Source: Geodermatophilus telluris (lineage in GTDB: Bacteria; Actinomycetota; Actinomycetes; Mycobacteriales; Geodermatophilaceae). Taken from it: a DNA stretch of 64,000 nucleotides. Below are positions 16,844 to 27,035 of the stretch, in pieces. Position numbers and translations under genes: made by a program. The stretch spans positions 186,001-250,000 of the forward strand of contig NZ_FMZF01000007.1 in assembly GCF_900102745.1 (NCBI RefSeq). Direction: 5' to 3'. The notes under the pieces are model-generated. The model worked only from the letters and a program-made list of their open reading frames with translations, had not been told where the DNA came from and did not search any database. The stretch's first letter is position 1. Each line of letters opens with the position of its first letter.

Positions 16844-17269
16844 TCACCTGCGGGGGAGGACCGCCCAGACGGTCTTGGCGTCGCCCTCGACGTACCAGCC
16901 GTGCGCGGTCGACAGCTCGGCGATCAGGTGCAGGCCGAGGCCGCCCTCGCTGGGGTCGCGGTCGACGGCCGGCGTCGGCGGCGTCCGCGGGTCGCCGTCG
17001 GAGACCGCCACGAGGAACGCGTCGCCGGTGCGCCGGACGCAGGCCTCCACGCGGCCGCCGCCGTGGCGCAGCGCGTTGGAGGCCATCTCGTCGAGGACGA
17101 GCAGCAACCGGTCGCGCAGCTCCACCGGGCCCTGGGCCGCGGTGTGCCGCCGCAGCTCCTCCCGCACGCGGGGCAGCTCGGTGACGTCGGAGAGCCGCCA
17201 CTGCAGCCCGTCCCACGCCGGGGGCGGGGACGCCGAGGGCCAGCCCGCACCGGCCACTCCCCGTCCCAC
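16844..17269 (-). CDS. RsbW-like ATP-binding anti-sigma regulatory protein (second copy)
   Basis: About 141 residues from GTG 17267-17269; GTG 17255-17257 and longer starts are possible. The ATPase boxes are LVLDEMASNALRHGGGRVEA, AVSDGDPRTPP and DPSEGGLGLHLIAELS, closely parallel to the paralogue at 7194-7691. It would bind ATP and phosphorylate or sequester a STAS or sigma partner. It is convergent with the PP2C phosphatase gene, separated only by the hairpin repeat. Together they form the two enzymatic halves of a partner-switching circuit; the STAS and sigma parts must be elsewhere. Confidence 0.82.
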   Translation of the reverse strand: MGRGVAGAGWPSASPPPAWDGLQWRLSDVTELPRVREELRRHTAAQGPVELRDRLLLVLDEMASNALRHGGGRVEACVRRTGDAFLVAVSDGDPRTPPTPAVDRDPSEGGLGLHLIAELSTAHGWYVEGDAKTVWAVLPRR

Positions 17270-17345
17270 CCGGTGTCTCCTCGCCTCGAGCCCTCGTCCC
17301 GGGGCTGCACGTCGAACACCTGCGTATGGCTCGCCGGGGGGCCGC

Positions 17346-18835
<1,490 letters not shown>

Positions 18836-19036
18836 TCAGCCTCCTGCGGTGGGGGCGAGCACCTCGAGGGCGTCGCCGGGGGTCAGCGCGGTCGCCGCCC
18901 AGCTGCTGCGCGGGACGACGTCGCCGTTGCGCGCGACGGCCACCCGGTCGTGGCCGGGCGCCCGGTGGGCCACCAGGTCGGCGACGGTGGCGCCGTCGGC
19001 CAGCTCGGCCGTCTCGCCGTTGACGGTCACCTGCAC
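18836..19036 (-). CDS. thiS: Sulfur carrier protein ThiS
   Basis: 66 residues with the ubiquitin-like MQVTVNGETAELADGATVAD start and the obligatory C-terminal Gly-Gly (VLAPTAGG), whose thiocarboxylate donates sulfur to ThiG. Start is GTG 19034-19036, three bases beyond the thiO stop, so the genes are coupled. The adenylating partner ThiF is not in this window. Confidence 0.95.
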   Translation of the reverse strand: MQVTVNGETAELADGATVADLVAHRAPGHDRVAVARNGDVVPRSSWAATALTPGDALEVLAPTAGG

Positions 19037-19039
19037 GGG

Positions 19040-20152
19040 TCAGTCCCTCCGGAAGCGGTCGGCGGTGAAGGGGGCGGCCACCTCCGGCAGCGCGCCGTCG
19101 GCGAGCAGGCCGGCGACGGCGTCGGCGGTGACGGGAGTGAGCAGCACGCCGTTGCGGTGGTGGCCGGTGGCCAGCACCAGCCCGGGCAGCGAGGCCGGCC
19201 CGAGCAGCGGGGCGTTGTCCGGCGTCCCCGGGCGCCAGCGGGCCAGCGTCTCGACCAGCTCCAGCTCGGTGATGCCGGGGACGACGTCGATGGCGTCGTG
19301 CAGCAGGTCGTGCACGCCGCCGGCGGTGACGGTGGGGTCGAAGCCGCGGTCCTCGACGGTGGCCCCCACGACGAGCCGGTCGCCGCCGTAGGGCACCAGG
19401 TAGACCTGCCGGCCGCGCACCAGCGCCCGCACGGTGCCCTCGAGCAGCCCGTCCGCGCCGGCCAGCCGCAGCACCTGCCCCTTGACCGGCCGCACCGGCA
19501 GCGGCGGGACGCCGGGCAGCTGCCCGCTGCGGGCGCCCAGCGCCAGCACGACCTGCCCGGCGCCCAGCGTCGTCCCGCCGGCCAGCCGCAGCCCGGTCGC
19601 GCGGCCGCCGTCGACGGCGAGCCCGGCCACCCGGTCGCGCACCAGCCGCACGCCCTCGGCCTCGGCGGCGGCCAGCAGCGCGGCGTGCACCGCGCGGCCG
19701 TCGACGGAGTGGTCGCCGGAGACGAGCAGGCCGCCGCGCACCCGCGGGGTGAGCGAGGGCTCACGGCGCCGGGCGGCCCGCGGGGTCAGCCGCTCGGCGG
19801 CCAGCCCGAGCTCGAGCTGGAAGGCGTGCAGCGCGGCGAGCTCGCGGACGTCGTCGTCGTCGAAGCCGACCACCAGCGTGCCCGCCGTGCGCAGCCCCAC
19901 CGGCCGCCCGGAGGCCGCCTCCAGCTCGGCGGCGAAGGAGGGCCAGCGCTGCAGCGAGGCCAGGCCCAGGCGCAGCAGCGGCTCCTCGCGGTAGCCGGCC
20001 TCGGTGACCGGGGCGAGCATCCCGGCGGCGGCCGCCGAGGCGCCGGTGCCCGGGGCGTCGTCGACCACGGCCACCGACAGCCCGCGGCGGGCGGCCCGCC
20101 AGGCGACCGCCAGCCCGACCAGCCCGCCCCCGGCGACGGCGACGTCGGTCAC
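19040..20152 (-). CDS. thiO: Glycine oxidase ThiO
   Basis: 370-residue FAD-dependent D-amino-acid oxidase-fold protein. It opens with the dinucleotide motif VAVAGGGLVGLAVAWRAARR and ends with TGHHRNGVLLTPVTADAVAG, typical of ThiO. It oxidises glycine to the imine that ThiG uses, the aerobic route in actinobacteria and bacilli. GTG start at 20150-20152 overlaps the cytX stop by four bases. It is followed by thiS with a three-base gap. Confidence 0.93.
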   Translation of the reverse strand: MTDVAVAGGGLVGLAVAWRAARRGLSVAVVDDAPGTGASAAAAGMLAPVTEAGYREEPLLRLGLASLQRWPSFAAELEAASGRPVGLRTAGTLVVGFDDDDVRELAALHAFQLELGLAAERLTPRAARRREPSLTPRVRGGLLVSGDHSVDGRAVHAALLAAAEAEGVRLVRDRVAGLAVDGGRATGLRLAGGTTLGAGQVVLALGARSGQLPGVPPLPVRPVKGQVLRLAGADGLLEGTVRALVRGRQVYLVPYGGDRLVVGATVEDRGFDPTVTAGGVHDLLHDAIDVVPGITELELVETLARWRPGTPDNAPLLGPASLPGLVLATGHHRNGVLLTPVTADAVAGLLADGALPEVAAPFTADRFRRD

Positions 20153-21462
20153 CGGCGCCGGTCCCGCAGCACCAGCGGCAGGGTGAGCGCGACGGCGACG
20201 CCGAGACCGACCAGCGAGGCCGACCAGCCGTTGGCGGGGTCGACGCCCAGGTCGGCCTGCCGCGCGGTCCACCACGCCGTCCAGCCCGCGCCCGGACCGG
20301 GGAAGGACGTCGGCAGGGTGAGCTGGTAGGCGGCGAACCCCGCGGCCCACGGCAGGAGCAGCAGCGGGCGGGCCGGGGCGGTGTCGGAGGTGTCCCAGCG
20401 CCCGCGCGGGGCGGTCCAGTACGCCACGACCAGCACGCCGGCCAGCGGCACGAACACCGCGCCGATGAGGAAGAGGAACGGCTCGTAGGCGGCGACGTCG
20501 ACGGTCAGCGCGAGCAGCGTGGCGACCGCGCCCACGGCCAGCGCGAGCGCCCGCCGGTCGAGCCGGGCGACGACGTTCTGTGCCGAGACCGCCGTGGAGT
20601 AGAGGTTGGCGAAGGCCTCGTCGAGCTCCACGGCCACCAGCACGAGCACCGCGACGGCGCCCAGCGGCACGGCCAGCAGCGCGTCGATGACGTCGAGCCC
20701 GGCGCTGCCGTAGGCGGCCAGCGCGAGCACGCCGAGCACGAACATCCCCACGGTGGCCAGGCCGTAGCCGACCGCCGAGCCGACGCCGGCGGCCCGGGCG
20801 CTGCGCGCGTGGCGGGTGTAGTCGGCGGCCAGCGGCAGCCAGGACACCGGCAGCGCGATGACGATGTCGGCCGCCGTCCAGAACGACGTCGCCCCGCCGC
20901 CCTGCAGCGGCGGCAGCGGCTCGCGCAGCACCTCGACGAACAGGTAGCCGACGGCGGCCAGCGCGGCCCACACCGCGTACCGGGAGAGCACCCGGACGAC
21001 GCCCAGCGGCCGCAGCGCCATCGCCGTCGCCAGCACCCCGGCGGCGACGACGAACGGCCAGCGCGGCGCGTCGAGCACGCGGGAGGCGGCCTCGGCGATG
21101 ACCACGATCTCGAAGGTCGCCCAGCCGACGCACTGCACGAGGTTGAACGCCGTCGGCAGCCACGAGGTGCGCCGGCCGAGCAGCCCGCGCAGCAGCACCA
21201 TCCCGGGGACGCCCTCCCGCGCGCCCGCCGCGGCCACCAGCCCGAGCAGGGTCGCGCCGACAGCCGCGCCGACGACGACCGCGGCGACGGTGACGCCGAG
21301 CGGCCGGCCGGGCAGCACGACGAAGACGGCGGCCACCGGCAGCAGCACGCTGACGCCGAGGTTGGCCCACAGGCCCAGGTTCGCCCCGAGCCCGAGCGTG
21401 CGCGGCGGTGCCTGGTCGAGGGTGAGGGGGGCGTCGGCGGTGCCCCGGACGTCGGTGCTCAC
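20149..21462 (-). CDS. cytX: NCS1-family transporter CytX, probable HMP permease
   Basis: 437 residues with about 12 transmembrane segments and the NCS1 cytosine/purine permease layout. The N terminus TLGLGANLGLWANLGVSVLL and the segments FNLVQCVGWATFEIVVIAEA and LPLAADYTRHARSA resemble CodB/CytX. It is first in the thiO-thiS-thiG-tenI operon and directly behind a TPP riboswitch. In the CytX group this context points to uptake of the thiamin pyrimidine HMP or a precursor. GTG start at 21460-21462. Confidence 0.88.
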   Translation of the reverse strand: MSTDVRGTADAPLTLDQAPPRTLGLGANLGLWANLGVSVLLPVAAVFVVLPGRPLGVTVAAVVVGAAVGATLLGLVAAAGAREGVPGMVLLRGLLGRRTSWLPTAFNLVQCVGWATFEIVVIAEAASRVLDAPRWPFVVAAGVLATAMALRPLGVVRVLSRYAVWAALAAVGYLFVEVLREPLPPLQGGGATSFWTAADIVIALPVSWLPLAADYTRHARSARAAGVGSAVGYGLATVGMFVLGVLALAAYGSAGLDVIDALLAVPLGAVAVLVLVAVELDEAFANLYSTAVSAQNVVARLDRRALALAVGAVATLLALTVDVAAYEPFLFLIGAVFVPLAGVLVVAYWTAPRGRWDTSDTAPARPLLLLPWAAGFAAYQLTLPTSFPGPGAGWTAWWTARQADLGVDPANGWSASLVGLGVAVALTLPLVLRDRRR

Positions 21463-21467
21463 GACTG

Positions 21468-21552
21468 CTCCCTACGCCGGCATTACCCGGTCAGGTTCCA
21501 GCGGTCGGCGGCGCGCACAGCCGCCCTCTCAGCCCGGTCGCCCCGAGCTCCC
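21468..21552 (-). ncRNA. TPP riboswitch (THI box) upstream of cytX
   Basis: Read on the minus strand, the leader contains GGGGCGACCGGGCTGAGAGG, then GGAACCTGACCGGGTAATGC and GGCGTAGGGA. These are the conserved P2 CTGAGA and the P4/P5 ACCTGA...GGTAATGCCGGCGTAGGGA elements of the TPP aptamer. The aptamer ends about six bases from the cytX GTG, so control is probably by masking translation initiation rather than by a downstream terminator. Confidence 0.95.
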
Positions 21553-21597
21553 GCACATGGCGCAGGTCACGATACGCACCCCGTAGGGTGCTCCGCC

Positions 21598-22185
21598 GTG
21601 CCGGTCGCCGAGCTGCTCACCCGCCACCCCGACGCGTGGCGGCGGGCCACCCGTGCTCCGTTCCTCGACGCCGTCCGCGACGGCACGCTGCCCGCCGGGG
21701 CCTTCGACACCTGGCTGGTGCAGGACGCGCACTTCCTCGCCGACCTGCTGCGCTTCCAGGCGCGGCTGCTCGCCCGGGCGCCGCGGCCGGCGCAGGCGGT
21801 GCTGGCCGGCGGCTGCGTGGCGCTGGTCGGGGAGCTCGACTGGTTCGCCCGGGTCGCCGACGCGCGCGGCCTCGACCTCGCCGCGCCGCGGCTGCCGGCC
21901 ACCATCGCCTACGGCGACCTGCTGTACCGGCTCGACGCGGCCGACGCCGCGACCGCGCTGACCGCGCTCTGGGCGGTCGAGCGGGCCTACCTCGACGCCT
22001 GGTCGGCCGCGCTGCCCGGCGCCGAGCCCTACCGGGAGTTCGTCGAGCACTGGACGGTGCCCGGCTTCGCGTCCTACGTGGCCGGGCTGGAGTCGGCGGC
22101 CGACGACGCCGGCCCGCCGGACGAGGCGGTGTTCCTCGAGGTGGCCGCCGCGGAGGAGGCGTTCTGGGCGACGGCGCTGCCGTGA
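21598..22185 (+). CDS. tenA: TenA family protein, Glu-type (TenA_E-like)
   Basis: 195 residues, GTG 21598. Helical TenA fold: FDTWLVQDAHFLADLLRFQA, GELDWFARVADARGLDL, YGDLLYRLDA and YREFVEHWTVPGFASYVAGL. The canonical thiaminase II Cys is absent at the expected place, which suggests the Glu-type subgroup. TenA proteins salvage degraded thiamin by hydrolysing aminopyrimidines to HMP. No ribosome-binding site precedes the GTG, but a small GCACCC/GGGTGC hairpin sits just upstream. The next gene overlaps by four bases. Confidence 0.85.
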   Translation: MPVAELLTRHPDAWRRATRAPFLDAVRDGTLPAGAFDTWLVQDAHFLADLLRFQARLLARAPRPAQAVLAGGCVALVGELDWFARVADARGLDLAAPRLPATIAYGDLLYRLDAADAATALTALWAVERAYLDAWSAALPGAEPYREFVEHWTVPGFASYVAGLESAADDAGPPDEAVFLEVAAAEEAFWATALP

Positions 22186-22817
22186 GCCTGTCCGCCGAGC
22201 TGTGGGGCGGCAGCGCCGACCTGGCCGCCGCCGCGCTGGAGCACCCCTTCGTCACCGGGATCGCCGACGGCACGCTGCCGCGGGAGCGGTTCGCCGGCTA
22301 CGTCGCCCAGGACGCGTTCTTCCTCGAGGCCTTCGCCCGCGCCTACGCGCTCGGGGTGGCCCACAGCCGCGACCGCGCGACGCTGGAGGCCTTCGCCGAC
22401 CTGCTGGCCGGCGTCCGCGACGAGCTGCGGCTGCACGACGGCTACGCCGCGCGGTGGGGCATCGACCTCGCCGGCGTGGAGCCGACGCCCGCGACGTCGG
22501 CCTACACCGAGTTCCTGCTGGCCACGGCGGCGCTGGGCGACGTCGGTGAGACGTGCGCGGCGATGACGCCGTGCATGCGGCTCTACGCGCACCTCGGCCA
22601 GGGTCTCGTTCCACGTGCGACCGGGCCCTACCGGGAGTGGGTGGACACCTACGCCGACCCGGCCTTCGCGGAGCTGGCCGCCACCCTGGAGGCGCTGCTC
22701 GACCGGCTGGCCGCCGGCACCCCCGCCGTCCGCCGGGCCTACCGGCGGGCGATGGAGCTGGAGCTGGGCTTCTTCGACGGCGCCTGGCGCGGCGGGGGTA
22801 GCGTCGGCGGGCAGTGA
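22182..22817 (+). CDS. tenA: TenA family protein, Cys-type (TenA_C-like)
   Basis: 211 residues. It has the classical TenA motifs PFVTGIADGTLPRERFAGYV, QDAFFLEAFARAYA and AMTPCMRLYAHLG, with Cys131 at the active-site position of thiaminase II, then YREWVDTYADPAFAEL. It should hydrolyse aminomethyl-HMP to HMP or cleave thiamin. GTGA overlap with the preceding Glu-type tenA means both salvage isoforms are made together. It is followed directly by a TPP riboswitch that controls thiM. Confidence 0.9.
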   Translation: MSLSAELWGGSADLAAAALEHPFVTGIADGTLPRERFAGYVAQDAFFLEAFARAYALGVAHSRDRATLEAFADLLAGVRDELRLHDGYAARWGIDLAGVEPTPATSAYTEFLLATAALGDVGETCAAMTPCMRLYAHLGQGLVPRATGPYREWVDTYADPAFAELAATLEALLDRLAAGTPAVRRAYRRAMELELGFFDGAWRGGGSVGGQ

Positions 22818-22891
22818 CTCGGGGTGTCCGCCGTCCGGCGGGCTGAGAACACACCCGCCGAACCTGTCCAGGTCATGCTGGCGAAGGGATG
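22818..22891 (+). ncRNA. TPP riboswitch upstream of thiM
   Basis: The intergenic RNA reads CTCGGGGTGTCCGCC, GGCGGGCTGAGAACAC, CGAACCTGTCCAGGTCATGC and TGGCGAAGGGATG, with all the conserved THI-box blocks. It begins at the tenA2 stop and ends eight bases before the thiM ATG, so it likely occludes the ribosome-binding region when TPP is bound. It splits the rightward cluster: tenA genes lie upstream of it, thiM-thiE-thiD downstream. Confidence 0.95.
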
Positions 22892-22899
22892 TCACGGCG

Positions 22900-23685
22900 A
22901 TGGACGCCGCTGCTCTGACCGGTGCCCGGTCCGCGCTCACCCACAGCGCGCCGCTGGTGCACTGCCTGACCAACACGGTGGTGCAGACGCTCACCGCCAA
23001 CGCCCTGCTCGCCGTCGGCGCGGCCCCGGCGATGGTCGACGAGCCCGCCGAGGCCGAGGGCTTCGCCGCCGTCGCCTCGGCGGTGCTGGTCAACGTCGGC
23101 ACCGTCACCCGGGCCACCGCGGAGGCGATGCGGCTGGCCGCCCGCTCGGCCGCGGGCGCCGGGACGCCGTGGGTGCTCGACCCGGTCGCCGTCGGCGCGC
23201 TGCCCTTCCGCACGGAGCTGGCCGGCGAGCTGCTCGGGTCGCGGCCGGCGGTGGTGCGCGGCAACGCCTCCGAGGTGATGGCGCTGGCCGGGGCCGGCGC
23301 GGGCGGGCGCGGGGTGGACTCGACCGCGGCCGCCGACGACGCGCTGGACGCCGCCGTCGCGCTGGCCGGGCGCACCGGGGGCGTGGTGGCCGTCAGCGGC
23401 GCGGTCGACGTCGTCACCGACGGATCCCGCACCGTCCGGGTGGGCGGCGGGTCGCCGCTGCTCGCCCGCACCACCGGCGCCGGGTGCGCGCTCGGCGCGC
23501 TGGTCGCCGCCTACGTGGCCGCCACCGGCGACCCGCTCACCGGCGCGGTCGCGGCGCACGCGCACGTCGCGCTGGCGGCCGAGGCCGCGGCCGCCGTCGC
23601 GGCCGGGCCGGGCACCTTCGCCCCCTTGTGGCTCGACGCCCTGAACGCGGTGGCCGACCTCTCCGCCGCGCAGGTGACCGCGTGA
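22900..23685 (+). CDS. thiM: Hydroxyethylthiazole kinase ThiM
   Basis: 261 residues, ATG 22900. [49 protein letters not shown] and [20 protein letters not shown] are the ThiM signatures; the last has the catalytic Cys in the anion hole. It phosphorylates the thiazole alcohol for salvage. It is under a TPP riboswitch and overlaps thiE by four bases. Confidence 0.95.
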   Translation: MDAAALTGARSALTHSAPLVHCLTNTVVQTLTANALLAVGAAPAMVDEPAEAEGFAAVASAVLVNVGTVTRATAEAMRLAARSAAGAGTPWVLDPVAVGALPFRTELAGELLGSRPAVVRGNASEVMALAGAGAGGRGVDSTAAADDALDAAVALAGRTGGVVAVSGAVDVVTDGSRTVRVGGGSPLLARTTGAGCALGALVAAYVAATGDPLTGAVAAHAHVALAAEAAAAVAAGPGTFAPLWLDALNAVADLSAAQVTA

Positions 23686-24317
23686 GGCCGCCGTTCGACC
23701 CGACGCTGTACCTGGTCACCGACACCGCCCTGGCCGGCCCGCGCGGCGTGCCCGACGTCGTCCGCGCCGCGGTGGCCGGCGGGGTGACCGCGGTGCAGGT
23801 GCGCGACAAGACCGCGTCGAGCCGGGAGCTGTGCGCGCTGGCGCTGGCGGTCGGGGAGGTGCTGGCCGGCACCGGCGTGGCGCTGGTCGTCAACGACGAC
23901 GTCGAGGTCGCCCTGCTGGCCGGGGCCGACGGGGTGCACGTGGGCCAGGACGACCTGCCCGCGGCCGAGGTCCGCGAGCGGATCGGCCCCGACCGGCTGC
24001 TCGGGCTGTCCACCGGCTCCGACGACGAGCTCGACGTCGCGCTGGCGCTCCCCTCCGGCACGGTCGACGTCGTCGGCATCGGGCCGGTGTGGACGACGCC
24101 GACCAAGCCCGACGCGGGCACCGGCCTGGGCCCCGAGGGCGTCGCCGCGCTGGCCGCGCGCGCGGCGGCCGGCGGGCTGCGGTCGGTGGCGATCGGCGGC
24201 ATCGACGTCGAGCGGGCGCGCCTGGTCACCGGCGTGGACGGCATCTGCGTGGTGTCGGCGATCTGCGCGGCCGACGACCCGGCCGCCGCGGCCCGCGCGC
24301 TGCGGGGTGCCCGGTGA
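23682..24317 (+). CDS. thiE: Thiamin phosphate synthase ThiE
   Basis: 211 residues. The complete active site is visible: [67 protein letters not shown] and VAIGGI. It couples HMP-PP with thiazole phosphate to thiamin phosphate. This is the genuine synthase of the window, as opposed to the TenI-like barrel at 17346-17948. GTGA overlaps connect it to thiM and thiD. Confidence 0.96.
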   Translation: MRPPFDPTLYLVTDTALAGPRGVPDVVRAAVAGGVTAVQVRDKTASSRELCALALAVGEVLAGTGVALVVNDDVEVALLAGADGVHVGQDDLPAAEVRERIGPDRLLGLSTGSDDELDVALALPSGTVDVVGIGPVWTTPTKPDAGTGLGPEGVAALAARAAAGGLRSVAIGGIDVERARLVTGVDGICVVSAICAADDPAAAARALRGAR

Positions 24318-25144
24318 CCGGGCGGGCGGGGGTGCCGGTCGCGCTCACCGTCGCGGGCAGCGACCCCAGCGGGGGCGCCGGCGTGCAGGCCGACCTCAAG
24401 ACGTTCAGCGCGCTCGGCGTCTACGGCACCGCCGTGCTCACCGCGCTGACCGCGCAGAACACCCGCGGCGTGACCGGCGTGCACCCGGTGCCGGCGGCGT
24501 TCGTCGGCGAGCAGGTCGGCACGCTGCTGGCCGACGTGACCGTGCACGCCACCAAGACCGGGATGCTCGGCACCGCCGACGTCGTCCGCGCGGTCGCCGC
24601 CGCGCTGGCCGACCGGGTCGCCGGGCCGGTGGTGTGCGACCCGGTCATGGTCGCCACCAGCGGCGACCGGCTGGTCGACGACGACGCGGTCGCCGCCGTC
24701 CGGTCGGAGCTGCTGCCGGTGGTCGAGCTGGTGACGCCGAACGTGCCCGAGGCCGCCGCCCTGCTGGGCGTGCCGCCCGCGACGAGCGTCGACGAGCTGC
24801 CCGCGCAGGCCGAGGCGCTGCTGGAGCTCGGGCCCGGGGCGGTGCTGCTCAAGGGCGGGCACCTGGGCGGGACGGAGAGCGTCGACGTGCTGGCCACCGC
24901 CGACGGCGTCGTCCTCACCCGGCGGCCGCGGGTGGCCACTTCCGCGACGCACGGCACCGGCTGCACGCTGTCGTCGGCGATCGCCGCGCTCACCGCCCGC
25001 GGCGTCGGCGGACCCGGCCACTGGGAGCCGGTGGTCGAGCAGGCCCGCGACTACCTCCAGCGGGCGCTGGCGGCGGGGGAGTCGCTGGGCATCGGCTCGG
25101 GCCACGGGCCCGTGCACCACTTCGCCGGCGTCTGGCCCGCCTGA
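24314..25144 (+). CDS. thiD: HMP/HMP-P kinase ThiD
   Basis: 276 residues, GTG 24314 inside the thiE stop. [57 protein letters not shown] and [17 protein letters not shown] match the ribokinase-fold ThiD family; the last holds the catalytic Cys region. It phosphorylates HMP twice to HMP-PP for ThiE. Last gene of the riboswitch-controlled operon, convergent with the VOC gene 5 bp away. Confidence 0.95.
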   Translation: MTGRAGVPVALTVAGSDPSGGAGVQADLKTFSALGVYGTAVLTALTAQNTRGVTGVHPVPAAFVGEQVGTLLADVTVHATKTGMLGTADVVRAVAAALADRVAGPVVCDPVMVATSGDRLVDDDAVAAVRSELLPVVELVTPNVPEAAALLGVPPATSVDELPAQAEALLELGPGAVLLKGGHLGGTESVDVLATADGVVLTRRPRVATSATHGTGCTLSSAIAALTARGVGGPGHWEPVVEQARDYLQRALAAGESLGIGSGHGPVHHFAGVWPA

Positions 25145-25149
25145 CCGGC

Positions 25150-25578
25150 TCACCCGCCGGGGGATTGCCCCGACAGGTCGGCCGCGGTCATGCCCGCGGG
25201 GTGCCCGGCCGGCCACTGCACGAGCTCGACGCGGCGGCCGTCGGGGTCGGTGAGCCAGGCCGTCCACAGGTCGCCGGAGCCGTCGGGTGAGCCCGGCGGT
25301 CCGGCCTCGATCCCGCGGGCGGCGAGCCGGGCGACCGTCTCGTGCAGCGCCTCGACCTGGACGACGAGGTGGTTCAGGCCGCCCGCGGTGACCGGGTCCC
25401 CGGCGGGGTCGTGGACGAGCTCGAGGCTGACGAACTCGTCACCGGGCAGCTTCAGCATCGTGAGGCTGCCGAACTCGGTCTCCGGCACGCCGCCGAGCAC
25501 CTCGTACCCGAGGCCGGTGTAGAAGGCGAGCGACCGTCCCAGGTCCGCGACCCGCAGGCCGACGTGCAGGGTCCTCAT
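25150..25578 (-). CDS. VOC/glyoxalase family protein
   Basis: 142 residues, ATG 25576-25578. Two beta-alpha-beta-beta-beta modules: MRTLHVGLRVADLGRSLAFY, then GLNHLVVQVEALHETVARLA and WLTDPDGRRVELVQW. Candidate metal ligands are His5, Glu near FVSLEL, His in LNHLV and Glu in RVELVQ, as in glyoxalase I. Methylglyoxal-glutathione chemistry is unlikely in an actinobacterium, so mycothiol-dependent or other ligand chemistry is possible. Substrate unknown. Confidence 0.82.
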   Translation of the reverse strand: MRTLHVGLRVADLGRSLAFYTGLGYEVLGGVPETEFGSLTMLKLPGDEFVSLELVHDPAGDPVTAGGLNHLVVQVEALHETVARLAARGIEAGPPGSPDGSGDLWTAWLTDPDGRRVELVQWPAGHPAGMTAADLSGQSPGG

Positions 25579-25712
25579 CCGGTTCCTCCCTCGGTCCCTC
25601 CGCGCTGCGGCCCAGCCCACCGGAGGAGGGCGTCCCGCGGAAGGCCCCCCGTCCCGGCCGCGGTGGCCCCGCCCGGTTGACGCCGCCGCCCGGGTGCCGC
25701 GACGGTGCACCC

Positions 25713-26342
25713 GTGGCGACCTCCCGACCGGTGTTCAGCCGCCTCTACGAGCGGGTGAGCAGGCGCCTCGAGGACGCCGGGATGGCGGAGCTGCGCCGCG
25801 AGCTCCTCGACGGGCTGGCCGGCGCCGCTGTAGAGGTGGGCTGCGGCAACGGGCTCACCTTCGCCCACTACCCGCGCACGGTCACCCGCGTGGTGGCGGT
25901 CGAGCCCGAACCGCGGCTGCGCGCGGCGGCGGAGCGGGCCGCTCGGGGAGCCGGCGTCGGCGTCGAGGTGGTCGCCGGCACCGCCGAGGAGCTGCCGCTG
26001 CCGGACGCCTCGGTCGACGCCGCCGTCCTGTGCCTGGTGCTGTGCAGCATCGGGGACCGGGCGCGGGCGCTCGCGGAGCTGCGCCGGGTGCTCCGGCCGG
26101 GCGGCGAGCTGCGCTTCCTCGAGCACACCGTCGCCGAGGACCGGCGGCTGCAGCGGGTGCAGCGCCTGGTCGACGCCACCGTCTGGCCGCTGCTGGCGGG
26201 CGGCTGCCACACGGCCACCGACCAGGTCGGCGCCATCGCGGCCGCGGGCTTCACCGTGCGGCGGGTCCGGCGCTTCGACTTCCCGCCGGCGCGCGTCCGG
26301 GTGCCGGCCAGCCCGCACGTGCTCGGCGTCGCGGTGCGCTGA
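25713..26342 (+). CDS. Class I SAM-dependent methyltransferase
   Basis: 209 residues from GTG 25713. Motif I reads AAVEVGCGNGLTFAHYP, then VAVEPEPRLRAAAERAA, ELPLPDASVDAAVLCLVLCS and RVLRPGGELRFLEHT, the UbiE/METTL7-like arrangement. The C-terminal HTATDQVGAIAAAGFTVRRV resembles small-molecule or lipid methyltransferases. Substrate not identifiable. It stands alone between a VOC gene and a TetR regulator. Confidence 0.82.
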   Translation: MATSRPVFSRLYERVSRRLEDAGMAELRRELLDGLAGAAVEVGCGNGLTFAHYPRTVTRVVAVEPEPRLRAAAERAARGAGVGVEVVAGTAEELPLPDASVDAAVLCLVLCSIGDRARALAELRRVLRPGGELRFLEHTVAEDRRLQRVQRLVDATVWPLLAGGCHTATDQVGAIAAAGFTVRRVRRFDFPPARVRVPASPHVLGVAVR

Positions 26343-26364
26343 CCCGCTCCGGGAAGGCGCGACG

Positions 26365-26961
26365 TCAGCGGAACAGGCGGTCCAGCCGGTAGCGGACGAC
26401 GGCGAGCGCGTCGTCGACGGTGCGCTGCTGGCCCAGCACGCTGCTCACCAGCCCGTTGGTGAGCGCCAGGAGGCCGACCACCTCGATCCGCGGGTCGACG
26501 TCGGCCGGCACCTCGCCGGTGTCGACGGCGCGCTCCAGCACCCCGGTCAGCCAGCGCTCCAGCGCGTCCGGGGCGTACCGGCCGTCGACGGCGTCCGCGG
26601 GGGCGGTCAGGCCGGCCGCGTAGTACGCCGTCCAGGCCAGCTGGTCGGCGCGGCTGTCGTCGTCCGTGGGCAGGATCGCGCCGAGGACCACCTCGAGCAC
26701 CGTGCGCGGCGGCAACCCGGTGCCGTGTGCGGCGGCGCGCTCGCGCACCCGCCGGTCGAGGCGCGCGGCCAGCTCGGGAATCCCCGAGGCCATGAGCGTG
26801 CGCTTGTCGGTGAAGTAGTACTGCACCACCCGCAGCGACACCCCGGCCTCCGCGGCCACCTCGCGCATGGACACCGCCTGCAGCCCGCGGGTGCTCGCGA
26901 TGCGCAGCAGAGCGGCGGTCAGCTCCCGCCGCCGCTCGTCGTGGTCGACCCGCCGGGGCAC
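26365..26961 (-). CDS. TetR family transcriptional regulator
   Basis: 198 residues. An N-terminal helix-turn-helix (ALLRIASTRGLQAVSMREVA, EAGVSLRVVQYYFTDKRTLM) is followed by a TetR_C ligand domain. GTG 26959-26961 was chosen because GGAGGAG lies at the right distance upstream; a longer form from 26982 would begin inside that ribosome-binding site. It is divergent from the alpha/beta hydrolase and probably represses both genes through the palindrome at 26975-26990. Confidence 0.9.
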   Translation of the reverse strand: MPRRVDHDERRRELTAALLRIASTRGLQAVSMREVAAEAGVSLRVVQYYFTDKRTLMASGIPELAARLDRRVRERAAAHGTGLPPRTVLEVVLGAILPTDDDSRADQLAWTAYYAAGLTAPADAVDGRYAPDALERWLTGVLERAVDTGEVPADVDPRIEVVGLLALTNGLVSSVLGQQRTVDDALAVVRYRLDRLFR

Positions 26962-26974
26962 CGCTCCTCCTCCC

Positions 26975-27019
26975 GGGTACACCTGTACCCAAACTGTGGT
27001 ACGACTGTATCCCGACAGT
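26975..27019. promoter_or_regulatory. Putative TetR operator and divergent promoter
   Basis: GGGTACA-CC-TGTACCC (26975-26990) is an inverted repeat of 7-bp arms. ACTGT at 26993 and at 27004 with ACAGT at 27015 add further half-site-like elements. They fill the gap between the divergent tetR and hydrolase starts, the usual place for an autoregulatory operator. The hydrolase ribosome-binding site GAGGAGG lies at 27024-27030. Confidence 0.6.
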
Positions 27020-27035
27020 GACCGAGGAGGCAGTC

